Under the pieces are notes generated by a model that had not been told where the DNA came from, did not search any database, and was given only the letters and a program-made list of their open reading frames with translations. A stretch of DNA of 64,000 bases from Ypsolopha sequella (Eukaryota; Arthropoda; Insecta; Lepidoptera; Ypsolophidae), in NCBI GenBank assembly GCA_934047225.1, contig OW203991.1, forward strand, positions 4,340,001 through 4,404,000, in the 5' to 3' direction. Shown here in pieces: positions 50,401 through 54,849 of this stretch. How positions within the stretch are numbered: position 1 is the stretch's first letter; each line of letters opens with the position of its first letter. Position numbers and translations under genes: made by a program.

Positions 50401-52367
50401 ATGATATGACATTATCATGTACAACTGCAAGTGCTTTTAAATCAAGATATGTTTCAAGTTTCACCAAGTGCCGACAATCGCAAGTATACATTTTGCTAAC
50501 AATTACTTTATTTTTACGACAAAAACTCGATGTTTCGACGGAGTGACATTTACCAGGCTCCGCGGGGTGCTCTCGCGAGGGAGAACTAGCTCGCAAGGGT
50601 TTAGTAAAACTGACAGTGAATTTTAGCTGTAATTCCCATTGCTTAATTTAGAAAAGCTTTTTTTTCCGAGAATATACGTCATTTTAGGACAGAGCTTTCA
50701 TTATTTTCTTATATAAATTAACCATTTTTTTAAATGATTTTTTAAACAATCGTCCGATATGATGTCACTTGAGAATTTTAGACATTATACTAATTGTGAT
50801 GTGTGATTGCTTATAAAAAAGTGGTCTGTCTCTGTCTGTTTCCTCAACTGTCATCCAGCTGTGAAATCAGTCGGAAGCAAATTATTATAAATTTATCTTG
50901 ATAGCAAAGGACACATTTCTAAACAGCCATTTCTCAAGTGACGTCACACAAATGGAAGTTGCAGCTTTTTCGTTAAAATATTCATCATCATGAGGTTTTT
51001 TGAACCACAAGTTCTAAAATACGGCTTATTTAACCTAAATCTCGAAATGGTTTTCGAATTAACACACTTTAACATGATTCAATCCAAGCGAATTTATATT
51101 TTGTTGAACAAAATACGTTCCAAAAGTATGTTTCTTTGGTACACAATATTTGTTCGTTTTTCAGCCGTGCCAACCGCGCCGCGAGAGTCGTCGCTGCCGC
51201 CGTACGACAACCCTGCGTACAAACTAGAACTGCAACAGGAAACTATGGGTAAGGATCTTTGCAATCTGAATTAAGGCGCTCTTATCCCAAAATCAGTAAT
51301 TTCAAAGTCAAATAGAACTTTCAAATATCGTCTAAAACTTCCAAAAAAAATAAGCAATATAGTTCGAACCTATATCTAGGTCTTCCACGCATGTATTACA
51401 CGATCAGATAAACTTTGCTCGATAGAAATAATTCACGAACACAGCATGTAATAAGACCTTTCAAATCATGCCATTTCCATAATTCCACTCTTTTATTAAC
51501 GAAACATATCTGGTAATATTGCTCTTTAAATTTTCTAGGTCGACCACGTAAGTGGGTTTTAATAAACATATCCCTTATTTTTAAACAATTTAAAAACCGA
51601 TAAAAACAACGAAAAAGTACAAAAGTGTGGTTATTTTCTTTACTCCTTACACGTAAAGAAAAAGACAGAGTCACTCTTTTGGGATAAGAGCGCCTTAACA
51701 CCTCTTTACTACAGGTGCGACTGACAGCACCCTATGTCAAGGGTGCTCAGGTGAGGACGAGACGGTGGAGCATGTACTGATTCACTGCCCCACCACCGAG
51801 GATATGAGACGTAGAGCTGGGATCGCAACGAGCTCCACCTTCCCTTTTCTGGACCAGATTTTATGTCAGCAAGCTGCAGCCGTTCGGCTCTATTTCAAGG
51901 CCTGGCTAAGCTAGCTCAGGGGGGCGACTCATCGCCCCCGCTACAAATTTGGAATCGTTTCATACCAGGCCAAGAAGCAGCGGTATCTCAGGGCCTCTCA
52001 ATCTACATACGTGGATTCAAATCCAGCTGGTCCAGCATATACCAATGAGTTTTTCGAAATATAATGTGTATAGCATTTCTGTATTTGAAACTTGTTTCTG
52101 GTGCGAGGGTTTCGGCACTGCGCTCACCAACTCGACTGCCCAGCGTGAGTATGGGCATTTCTTCCAAGAGACTAGTGGATGAACCAGGCTGATGGATGGA
52201 TGGATTTCTGTACTTACCACTTCCTGAGAGAAGGAAAACACTGTGAGGCATCGCATGCTTTAAAAAGCGTGTATTTGTTCCCGAAGTACGGCGATAAAGC
52301 TTGGAACGTTTAAATCGTAGGTGAAAAGATGGTTCTAAAACATTAAATTGTGTCCACAGATCTCTGA
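26230..52367 (+). CDS. Putative epidermal cell surface receptor (VWC/FN3 type I membrane protein), 18 exons, 5' incomplete
   Basis: Eighteen exons with GT/AG borders and matching phases join into one frame of 1331 residues, counted from the first whole codon at 26232. In order: an acidic, Thr-rich segment (1-129); VWC-like domains at about 130-196, 211-271, 444-514 and 520-592, each with CxC and CC...C spacing; a Thr/Ser stalk (287-308); a beta-sandwich, FN3-like stretch (338-425); a Pro-rich linker (596-930); FN3 repeats (about 930-1029, 1039-1135, 1140-1240); a membrane helix (1266-1289) followed by Arg/His; and a 40-residue cytoplasmic tail with NPAY (1317-1320). The architecture matches proteins annotated in insects as putative epidermal cell surface receptor; the ligand is unknown to me. 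The first visible exon starts inside a codon and no signal peptide is present, so at least one 5' exon is missing. Exons: 26230-26469, 28042-28217, 29343-29529, 30082-30214, 31553-31742, 33734-34169, 34919-35135, 36026-36234, 36852-37622, 38025-38364, 38806-39004, 39348-39475, 44389-44579, 45308-45530, 46735-46832, 48512-48679, 51165-51248, 52360-52367. Confidence 0.88.
26541..26880 (+). repeat. Dispersed repeat G, copy 1
   Basis: GAGGGTTTCGGCACCGCGAT, GTCCAGCAGTGGACGAACAA and GGCTGATGGATGGACGGATG recur at 52098-52205 and, inverted and split, at 48715-49215. Probably the tail of a LINE or a SINE-like unit. Confidence 0.65.
26940..27675 (-). mobile_element. tRNA-derived SINE interrupted by a hAT-type MITE
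   Basis: On the minus strand the right piece (27629-27675) gives TTGGTTCAATGGTTCAGATC, a tRNA D arm, and the left piece (27182 downward) gives GGAGGTTGCGGGTTCAAATC, the T arm and B box. The MITE at 27183-27621 sits between, in the anticodon loop. Confidence 0.65.
27183..27621. mobile_element. hAT-type MITE with 7-8 bp target duplication
   Basis: Starts CATATACTAAGTATTACT and ends AGTAATACTTAGTCTATG. It is flanked on both sides by GTATTAC (27176-27182 and 27622-27628); a 7-8 bp duplication fits hAT. A second copy is at 31780. Confidence 0.8.
27676..28041. other. Intron DNA, no feature
   Basis: Nothing beyond AT-rich intron sequence before exon 2. Confidence 0.4.
28042..28217 (+). CDS. Receptor exon 2, acidic stretch and start of VWC 1
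   Basis: The acceptor is TTTTCAAG|GT and the donor AAG|GTGAGA; it enters in phase 1 and leaves in phase 0. It carries a run of Asp residues, then the first Cys of VWC domain 1 (MTCKDNG). RTE LINE debris starts about 45 bases after the donor. Confidence 0.82.
28262..28550 (+). mobile_element. RTE-type LINE fragment in intron
   Basis: A broken frame reads RIVRLKWRWVGHLARREDGR and WQPRPGKWSVGR, the RTE C-terminal pattern. Confidence 0.65.
28551..29342. other. Intron DNA, no feature
   Basis: Contains TTTGCACTCGATACACGTTAGCG-like text at 28588 and its inverted counterpart near 29240 (GCTAACGTGCATCGAGTGCA); possibly the two ends of a MITE of about 680 bp. Confidence 0.4.
29343..29529 (+). CDS. 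Receptor exon 3, body of VWC domain 1
   Basis: The acceptor is ATTAAAG|ATG and the donor AATG|GTAAGA; it enters in phase 0 and leaves in phase 1. It encodes eight cysteines in VWC spacing, including CEETCEC and DECCSIIAC. A decayed copy of its 3' half lies 30 bases after the donor. Confidence 0.87.
29559..29663 (+). pseudogene. Decayed partial duplicate of receptor exon 3
   Basis: The stretch aligns with 29423-29529: GGAGACGACTGAATGACCCT matches GGAGACGATTGAACGACCCT, and GTCGAC.AGTGCT.CTCCAT.ATT follows. It holds an in-frame TGA where the exon has AGA, and a 2-base deletion before GTCGAC. No usable splice sites are conserved. Confidence 0.75.
30082..30214 (+). CDS. Receptor exon 4, first half of VWC domain 2
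   Basis: The acceptor is CTTTCCAG|AC and the donor CCTAG|GTATGT; it enters in phase 1 and leaves in phase 2. It encodes TCRHGNDTYVVG and a CEQVCSCE motif typical of VWC modules. Confidence 0.87.
30293..30540 (-). repeat. Inverted copy of the 4610-4826 repeat
   Basis: Reverse complement of the blocks at 4610-4826, ending in a TTTA run (30278-30293) on the plus strand. Confidence 0.65.
30541..31552. other. Intron DNA with a short repeat
   Basis: 31035-31145 (CTTACCACTTGCTAAACTG..., CCTAAAGAGCGTGAGTTTGT) resembles 52209-52310. Otherwise nothing recognised. Confidence 0.45.
31553..31742 (+). CDS. Receptor exon 5, end of VWC domain 2 and Thr-rich stalk
   Basis: The acceptor is ATTTCAG|GTGCC and the donor GGAG|GTTAGC; it leaves in phase 0. 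After the closing ACCEVQVC of VWC 2 comes about 22 residues of almost only Thr and Ser, a likely O-glycosylated stalk. A hAT-type MITE copy begins 38 bases after the exon. Confidence 0.87.
31780..32094. mobile_element. hAT-type MITE, 3'-truncated copy
   Basis: Starts CATAGACTAAGTATTACTAC and follows 27183-27621 up to AACACTTGGCGACACT, then stops; the right end is lost. Confidence 0.75.
32398..32626 (+). pseudogene. Two-exon start of a Myb/SANT-like (Harbinger-type) gene, cut by a SINE
   Basis: ATG at 32398 opens 12 codons (MENTFPSDDGGK) to a donor CG|GTAAAC; an acceptor TTTTTAG|C at 32542 continues in phase with SKKIAYSIAEKDLLISLVRK and IIENK before TAG. This looks like the first helices of Myb/SANT-like DNA-binding proteins that accompany PIF/Harbinger transposases. 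The frame ends where a SINE begins. The identity is inferred from about 25 residues. Confidence 0.45.
32631..32760 (+). mobile_element. 5'-truncated tRNA-derived SINE
   Basis: Starts at the B box (CAGGTTCAAATCCTGGACCG) and shares the body and TAATAATAATTAAAG-like end with 5031-5225. Confidence 0.75.
32761..33733. other. AT-rich intron DNA, possible LINE tail
   Basis: 33500-33640 ends TTTTTGTGCAATAAAGTTTT, the style of lepidopteran LINE 3' ends. No coding remains. Confidence 0.35.
33734..34169 (+). CDS. Receptor exon 6, FN3-like domain and start of VWC domain 3
   Basis: The acceptor is TTTCTAG|TTC and the donor GTTG|GTATGT; it enters in phase 0 and leaves in phase 1. It carries a beta-sandwich-like stretch resembling FN3 (PIGSISVL..., ...LLSSDGGKTF...) and ends with GCHRDGKFYAVG, the first Cys of VWC domain 3. 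Confidence 0.85.
34351..34830 (+). mobile_element. Repeat E copy in intron
   Basis: AAAACCGGCCAAGTGCGAGT to ACTACGGAACCCTAAAAAA. It carries a run of 16 G near 34530. Closely related to 40216-40697. Confidence 0.75.
34919..35135 (+). CDS. Receptor exon 7, VWC domain 3
   Basis: The acceptor is TTCCCAG|GG and the donor CACAG|GTTTGT; it enters in phase 1 and leaves in phase 2. It encodes CSELCECTGPD and NCCPRSARC, then the first cysteines of VWC domain 4. Confidence 0.86.
35136..36025. other. Intron DNA with inverted ends
   Basis: AGTGCTTTATACTACACCTG at 35350 and CAGGTGTAGTATAAAGTATA at 35873 are inverted, marking a likely MITE of about 540 bp. AGACTTTTTAGAATCTTTCA-type text is directly repeated at 35928 and 35950. 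Confidence 0.5.
36026..36234 (+). CDS. Receptor exon 8, VWC domain 4
   Basis: The acceptor is TTTATAG|C and the donor AATG|GTGAGT; it enters in phase 2 and leaves in phase 1. It encodes GCEQRCFCENGELDC and DEDCCKQWGC, closing the fourth cysteine-rich module. Confidence 0.86.
36487..36640 (+). repeat. Repeat H, copy 1
   Basis: AATAGGTGCGACGACGAGCG, GTTAGGTTTACATGT and GGAGCCGAGCGAAGCGGA recur at 42994-43135. Confidence 0.65.
36852..37622 (+). CDS. Receptor exon 9, long Pro-rich linker
   Basis: The acceptor is CTTACAG|TT and the donor AGAG|GTCAGT. The 771-nt exon has no cysteines and is rich in Pro, Lys, Tyr and Thr, with recurrent Pro-Pro pairs. It resembles no domain I know and is likely an extended, fast-evolving spacer between the VWC and FN3 regions. 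It is by far the longest exon of the gene. Confidence 0.82.
38025..38364 (+). CDS. Receptor exon 10, Pro-rich end and start of FN3 repeat
   Basis: The acceptor is TTTCCAG|CG and the donor AACC|GTGAGT; it enters in phase 1 and leaves in phase 2. The first 75 residues are Pro/His-rich; the end (LPPVLVGLRGSVDLRYTD) is the first strands of an FN3 domain. Another frame is open here too, but phases on both sides select this one. Confidence 0.82.
38806..39004 (+). CDS. Receptor exon 11, rest of FN3 repeat
   Basis: The acceptor is TTTCCAG|T and the donor CTCG|GTGAGT; it leaves in phase 0. The segment LNGLKPSTTYRVRGKLYL is a classic FN3 F-strand pattern. Confidence 0.87.
39348..39475 (+). CDS. Receptor exon 12, first half of next FN3 repeat
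   Basis: The acceptor is GTTCCAG|ATG and the donor TCAG|GTTAGT; it enters in phase 0 and leaves in phase 2. It encodes VNDTVAHVSWRHF, the A-C strands of FN3. The following intron is 4.9 kb and full of transposon remains. Confidence 0.85.
39628..40110 (+). mobile_element. Possible half of a TTAA-bounded element
   Basis: TTAAGGGGGGCTTATCCCAA resembles the left end of family B, and CACTTTGCTCGATCG is shared with it. No matching right end was found. Confidence 0.35.
40216..40697 (+). mobile_element. Repeat E copy in intron
   Basis: AACTGGCCAAGTGCGAGTCA to GGTACTACGGAACC. Same order of blocks as 34351-34830. Confidence 0.75.
41039..41339 (+). pseudogene. YqaJ-type exonuclease/recombinase terminal exon
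   Basis: After an acceptor (TTAACTTCAG|C) an open frame of 99 codons runs to TGA at 41337. Its core NWYYQVQGQLYVTERRLCLF, then HIERITRDDDFW and CVIPEIV, matches the C-terminal half of the YqaJ nuclease fold, where QVQGQL carries a catalytic Gln. The upstream half with the active Asp/Glu is absent, and no other exons were found, so it is a fragment, probably left by a selfish element in this intron. It is not part of the receptor: phase and content do not fit. Confidence 0.6.
41663..42709 (+). mobile_element. Internally deleted Tc1/mariner-type transposon
   Basis: Left end ACAGTCTATTCCATTTAC, right end GTAAATGGAATAGACTGT, with TA on both sides. Inside are two pieces of a transposase-like gene: an N-terminal part split by a frameshift (REFVVRLQHYFE at 42190, then KTVSQISKEKHGKDIP and KLKSPLKKKVRR) and a C-terminal acidic end (FADWDRDVHIDALI, then DDGEGDDDDGD to a stop at about 42616). 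The catalytic middle is missing, as in typical deletion derivatives. Confidence 0.6.
42888..43013 (+). other. Short Ser/Thr-rich open frame, unassigned
   Basis: Forty-one codons (SPISEQQSSYDTSQPGSSTS...) to TAA look like a low-complexity protein tail, perhaps from the same element remains nearby. No start and no splice context. Confidence 0.2.
42994..43135 (+). repeat. Repeat H, copy 2
   Basis: Matches 36487-36640 (AATAGGTGCGACGAAGAGCG, GGAGCCGAGCGAAGCGG). Confidence 0.65.
43533..43680. mobile_element. Decayed relative of MITE 9161-9328
   Basis: ATTTTAGTTTTAGTGCCGTC, CCAAAGTAATTTA and AAAGCCTTCAGAGTCAGCT parallel 9161-9328; the left terminal repeat is lost. Confidence 0.6.
43681..44388. other. 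Intron DNA, no feature
   Basis: No gene or repeat recognised. Confidence 0.4.
44389..44579 (+). CDS. Receptor exon 13, second half of FN3 repeat
   Basis: The acceptor is TTTCCAG|A and the donor GTTG|GTTAGT; it enters in phase 2 and leaves in phase 1. It encodes LLDLRPGSRYEASLVLV, the typical FN3 E-F loop and F strand. Confidence 0.87.
44719..44830. repeat. Inverted repeat in intron
   Basis: AGACGCACAAATGCATAGAC and its near-inverse GCGTCTATGTGTGCGTGT flank 70 bases. Confidence 0.6.
45308..45530 (+). CDS. Receptor exon 14, membrane-proximal FN3 repeat
   Basis: The acceptor is CTTTTAG|AT and the donor CTAG|GTGAGT. It encodes SETAELTWRGI and LSGLEPDTR, FN3 signatures. Third positions are markedly more GC-rich than in exons 9-12. 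Confidence 0.87.
45600..46031 (+). repeat. Duplicated intron segment, copy 1 left part
   Basis: TATGATGTCACTTGAGAATT, AGTGGTCTGTCTCT and TTCATCATCATGAGGTTTTT recur in order at 50620-51025. Copy 1 is interrupted by the TTAA MITE at 46032 and resumes at 46461-46520. Confidence 0.8.
46032..46460. mobile_element. TTAA-bounded MITE, family B, copy 1
   Basis: Starts TTAAGGCGCTCTTATCCCAA and ends TGGGATAAGAGCGCCTTAA. The duplicated segment at about 51030 has a single TTTAACC at the matching place, i.e. the site before insertion. Confidence 0.85.
46735..46832 (+). CDS. Receptor exon 15, end of last FN3 repeat
   Basis: The acceptor is TGTTCAG|A and the donor GACA|GTAAGT; it enters in phase 2 and leaves in phase 1. 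It supplies the F and G strands (CRVWLELFLTNG) of the repeat begun in exon 14. Confidence 0.86.
46883..47088. mobile_element. MITE with TTTATACAGG ends
   Basis: Left GGCAGTTTTATACAGGGTCA, right TGATCCTGTATAAACCAGCC. Inside, GTCAGCGCTGACTTCA is itself palindromic. Confidence 0.65.
47274..47432 (+). mobile_element. tRNA-derived SINE
   Basis: TAGTGCGCCTGTCATGTAAA, AGGTCGCAGGTTCGAATCCT and the body seen at 5031-5225. Confidence 0.75.
47582..48017. mobile_element. TTAA-bounded MITE, family A, inverted copy
   Basis: Reverse-orientation relative of 1271-1709 (TAAGAGCGCACCGAGC at the left, GGTGCGCCCTTAA at the right). The left TTAA has become ATAA. Confidence 0.7.
48090..48460 (-). repeat. Inverted copy of the 2735-3100 repeat
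   Basis: Reverse complements of CCTTGATAGGGTGAAATAGG and the other blocks at 2735-3100. It abuts receptor exon 16. Confidence 0.7.
48512..48679 (+). CDS. Receptor exon 16, transmembrane segment
   Basis: The acceptor is TCTCCAG|AC and the donor ACAC|GTGAGT. After a Gly/Ser-rich juxtamembrane stretch comes a 24-residue hydrophobic helix (Gly-Ala-Leu-Val to Leu-Ile-Val-Val) and then RRHRPR, so the amino side is outside and the carboxyl side cytoplasmic. Confidence 0.88.
48715..49215 (-). repeat. Dispersed repeat G, inverted copy split by MITE P
   Basis: 48721-48780 (TCCATCAGGCTAGTTCGTCC, ACTGCTGGACATAAGCC) and 49012-49215 (CTCCCGGCGGTCATCC, GGTGCCGGAACCCTCGCACC) are the reverse complement of 26541-26880; the gap is exactly the MITE at 48784-49009. 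Confidence 0.65.
48784..49009. mobile_element. MITE family P, copy 3
   Basis: Left CCTATTGTGTATCTTTAGTT, right AACTAAAGATACAGAATACA. Confidence 0.8.
49216..49935. other. Intron DNA, no feature
   Basis: Nothing recognised; a 66-codon frame at 49386 is unassigned. Confidence 0.4.
49936..50352. mobile_element. TTAA-bounded MITE, family C, copy 2
   Basis: Starts TTAAGGCGCTACGGAAAAAA and ends TTTTACATATCGCCTTAA; inverted relative to 13268-13683. Confidence 0.8.
50620..51095 (+). repeat. Duplicated intron segment, copy 2 with empty TTAA site
   Basis: Matches 45600-46031 joined to 46461-46520. The junction at 51027-51034 is ATTTAACC without the MITE. It contains one extra piece (CAGCCATTTCTCAAGTGACG) not in copy 1. 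Confidence 0.8.
51165..51248 (+). CDS. Receptor exon 17, cytoplasmic tail with NPAY motif
   Basis: The acceptor is TTTTCAG|CC and the donor ATGG|GTAAGG; it enters and leaves in phase 1. It encodes SLPPYDNPAYKLELQQETM. NPxY motifs bind PTB domains and clathrin adaptors, so adaptor recruitment or endocytosis is a reasonable inference. Confidence 0.86.
51271..51698. mobile_element. TTAA-bounded MITE, family B, copy 2
   Basis: Starts TTAAGGCGCTCTTATCCCAA and ends GGGATAAGAGCGCCTTAA; nearly identical to 46032-46460. It begins 22 bases after exon 17. Confidence 0.85.
51719..51911 (+). mobile_element. LINE C-terminal zinc-knuckle fragment
   Basis: The frame reads CQGCSGEDETVEHVLIHCPT, a CxxC...HxxxxC motif typical of the end of non-LTR reverse transcriptases, then LYFKAWLS and a stop. 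Confidence 0.65.
52098..52205 (+). repeat. Dispersed repeat G, fragment
   Basis: GCGAGGGTTTCGGCACTGCG to GCTGATGGATGGATGGAT, as at 26541-26880. It is followed by 52209-52310, similar to 31035-31145. Confidence 0.6.
52360..52367 (+). CDS. Receptor exon 18, terminal codons with TGA stop
   Basis: The acceptor is GTCCACAG|AT; the split codon gives Asp, then Leu, then TGA at 52365-52367, so the protein ends in QQETMDL. The pyrimidine tract is weak, but this is the only nearby AG that keeps the frame shared with the downstream tail. Confidence 0.7.
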
Positions 52368-52478
52368 CAGTTAAGTGCCCGTGGGCATAACGGCAACGGG
52401 CTCAACGGGATCCAGGAACGTGGCATCGATGTGCCCGACCACGGCAATGGACGCGCCTACAGTGAGATGGGCGTCTAA
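52368..52478 (+). CDS. Possible stop-codon readthrough extension of the receptor (36 codons, TAA at 52476)
   Basis: Directly after TGA the same frame stays open for 36 codons to TAA. The bases after the stop are CAG TTA, a fit to the CARYYA readthrough context, and TGA followed by C is the leakiest stop tetranucleotide known in animals. The extension looks protein-like (NGNGLNGIQERGIDVPDHGN, ending SEMGV); 26 of 36 third positions are G or C, unlike the AT-rich DNA on both sides. Alternatives: an unseen exon supplying the tail, or a fossil of a once longer C-terminus. Expression is not shown by sequence alone. Confidence 0.5.
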   Translation, partial: QLSARGHNGNGLNGIQERGIDVPDHGNGRAYSEMGV

Positions 52479-53295
52479 AAGCGACCTTGGTCTATTCAGA
52501 ATTAGGCATGTTTTTGAATACAGCTTTGAAAGTAAAAGCATCCTGTTAGACTCCTGGGCTAGGCCGAAACCAGATATCAGACATTGCTCTTCCACTTATT
52601 TTTCATTCGAATTATACGAGAATTTTATTTTGGCTGCTTTTGTGGTCGCTCTTCTTCAGTATATCACCAATTTCGTTGTATGTCCTTTTGATTGTTTTTT
52701 CATTTCAATATCTTCAGCATCTGTATTCTGAATAGATCACGAGACGTGTGATTTGTGAAAAACGGACCAAGTAGCAAAAAGTGAAAAGACTAAACGTGAA
52801 AACTATCAAGTACTTGATATTACTTAGTTAGATATTTATTTGTAGTTTGTTTGTAAAAGTTGTTAAGTCATAATAAGACAAATACTGCCATGTTTTTCAG
52901 TGAGCACTGTTCAAAGTATTTGATTTATTTGGCTTTAGATTTAAGCGGAACACTTAATGAAATTTTGGATAAAATTGTGTACAAAAAATATTAAAAAAAC
53001 AAAGCGAATAAGAAAGAGTTTTTTTTGACTGTTGGTCAAAGGTGCCTTATTCTACCATCCGTTGAAATTATCATAATGTTCAATACGATTTTATTAGGAA
53101 ATAAGTACTAATTTCATATGGCAAACTTTATTTTTCATTGTTGTAATGTACATATCTATTGTTATAAAAATACGATACTGTAATTATACTGTGGTACCGA
53201 AATAAGTTTGTATAATATGTCAAGATAATTTTCAAGATAATTATTTCAAATGCCAGATTTGTTAATTGTATAATAAATATACATTTTAATTTATA
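52479..53295 (+). other. Receptor 3' UTR
   Basis: AT-rich sequence after the last coding codon. The first convincing polyadenylation signal is AATAAA at 53272-53277, so the transcript probably ends near 53295. No repeat was recognised here. Confidence 0.5.
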
Positions 53296-54699
53296 ACATT
53301 AAGTTTTATTTATACGTGTATAAATATATTGCTTTCTCAAGAGAAGAGATATTTGAGAGCTAATTAAAATCGGTAAAATTAGAAGGGAAAGGAGCGATAA
53401 TTACAAAAACTTCGTTTAATTCAAAAACAACATCGAATCACATTATATTTTTTATATATTCCTTAGTACATATATGATTTCTCTTTTAAGTATATGATTA
53501 AGTAACCCTTTCCTAATTAAAAACTACCTGGATATATGAAATTTAAAACACTTGAACATGTTTAATTTATATATTTAATATAATAAACTTGATTTTCTTT
53601 TATGAAAATATATAATTAAGTGCCTGTTGTATATTATATGTATTTATATAGTGATTTGTAACTGGGCCCAAAGGAAGTTTTTTAATACATACACGTATTG
53701 ACTTATACATAAACATTTTTATCATATCTTATGTAAATAACGATTTTCTAATATAGTATTTGTTTTTATACTTTACTATGTCTTCACGGCACATACTCAC
53801 ATACAAAACAGTATGTATGTGCTATGAAAAAAACATTAATATTTTTCAAATGGACTTCACTTAGCTGGGATAAATAAAGGCCATTTAAAACTTAAAATCA
53901 GAAGTAGTTAAATCTAAAATATATTTAAAATTTATAAAACATAACTCCAAAAAACAAAACTTATGTAAATCTTGCTCAACTTCTAATTTCTATACATAAG
54001 TAGATATAAAATTATATGAGTGATTTGGTAAACATAGTTGGTAGGTATTTTGTTTTCTATCTGATATGTACTGAATACATTTTTCTTAGAATATCTAGAT
54101 AGATGAACAAAATTTATCTTTGACTTGATATTATGCGTAAAATTAAAAGTAAATTCAATGACTAGAAAAACTTTGTCATTAAAAAAAATATAATAACAAT
54201 TAATTAATTTGAAAAATAATAGTAAATGCATAAGATACCAAAGCTCTACAACAAAAAGGAGGTCGAACATAAAAAAAAAATGTGCAGATTATACACAAAA
54301 TTCGTGAAAAAGACTGTAAATTGTAAGTAGGTAATTCGCACTAAATATTTCTTGTTACAAAAAATTAATGCAGGACTGAAAAAAAAAAAAAACAATTAAA
54401 ATGAGATCTTGTTACCAATTTCTTAGATCATCCAGCCAATTGAAACTCAGAAAGAGACAAGAGACTTCCTGATTTTGTTTCAAAACCAACTAATATGCAG
54501 AATGTTTCAACACCTTTTTCAAATTTAAATTTCAAGCCATCAAATTACTGTGCGTTATTATTCCACAGTATTTCAATTAAATATAAATGGTGGTAAAACT
54601 GTCAAATATTTTAATTCCTGATGTTTAAATATGAAGTAAGGGATGTGGCAAAATCCAACCATGAACCATCACCTCTTACTTTTCACACATTGGTATCAC
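53296..54699. other. Intergenic DNA, no gene
   Basis: Very AT-rich, no frame with coding character, no repeat recognised. Confidence 0.5.
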
Positions 54700-54849
54700 A
54701 ATTCGTTGGCTCACTATTACAAAGTTCTATGTAAAAAAATTTGGAACAACACAAGGTTCTATGTGTCATTCATTAGCTATGGTCACATAGAACCTTGTAT
54801 TATTCCTATTTTTTTTACACAGAACCTTATAATAGTGAACCAACGAATT
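54700..54849. mobile_element. Palindromic MITE
   Basis: AATTCGTTGGCTCACTATTA on the left and TAATAGTGAACCAACGAATT on the right, with AAGGTTCTATGTG and its inverse inside. Confidence 0.8.

Noticed and set aside
52375..52731. 118-codon frame as an alternative receptor C-terminus (acceptor at 52375)
   Set aside because: It can be reached in phase, but the translation lacks domain character and runs into AT-rich DNA, while the competing frame has high GC3 and coding-like residues.
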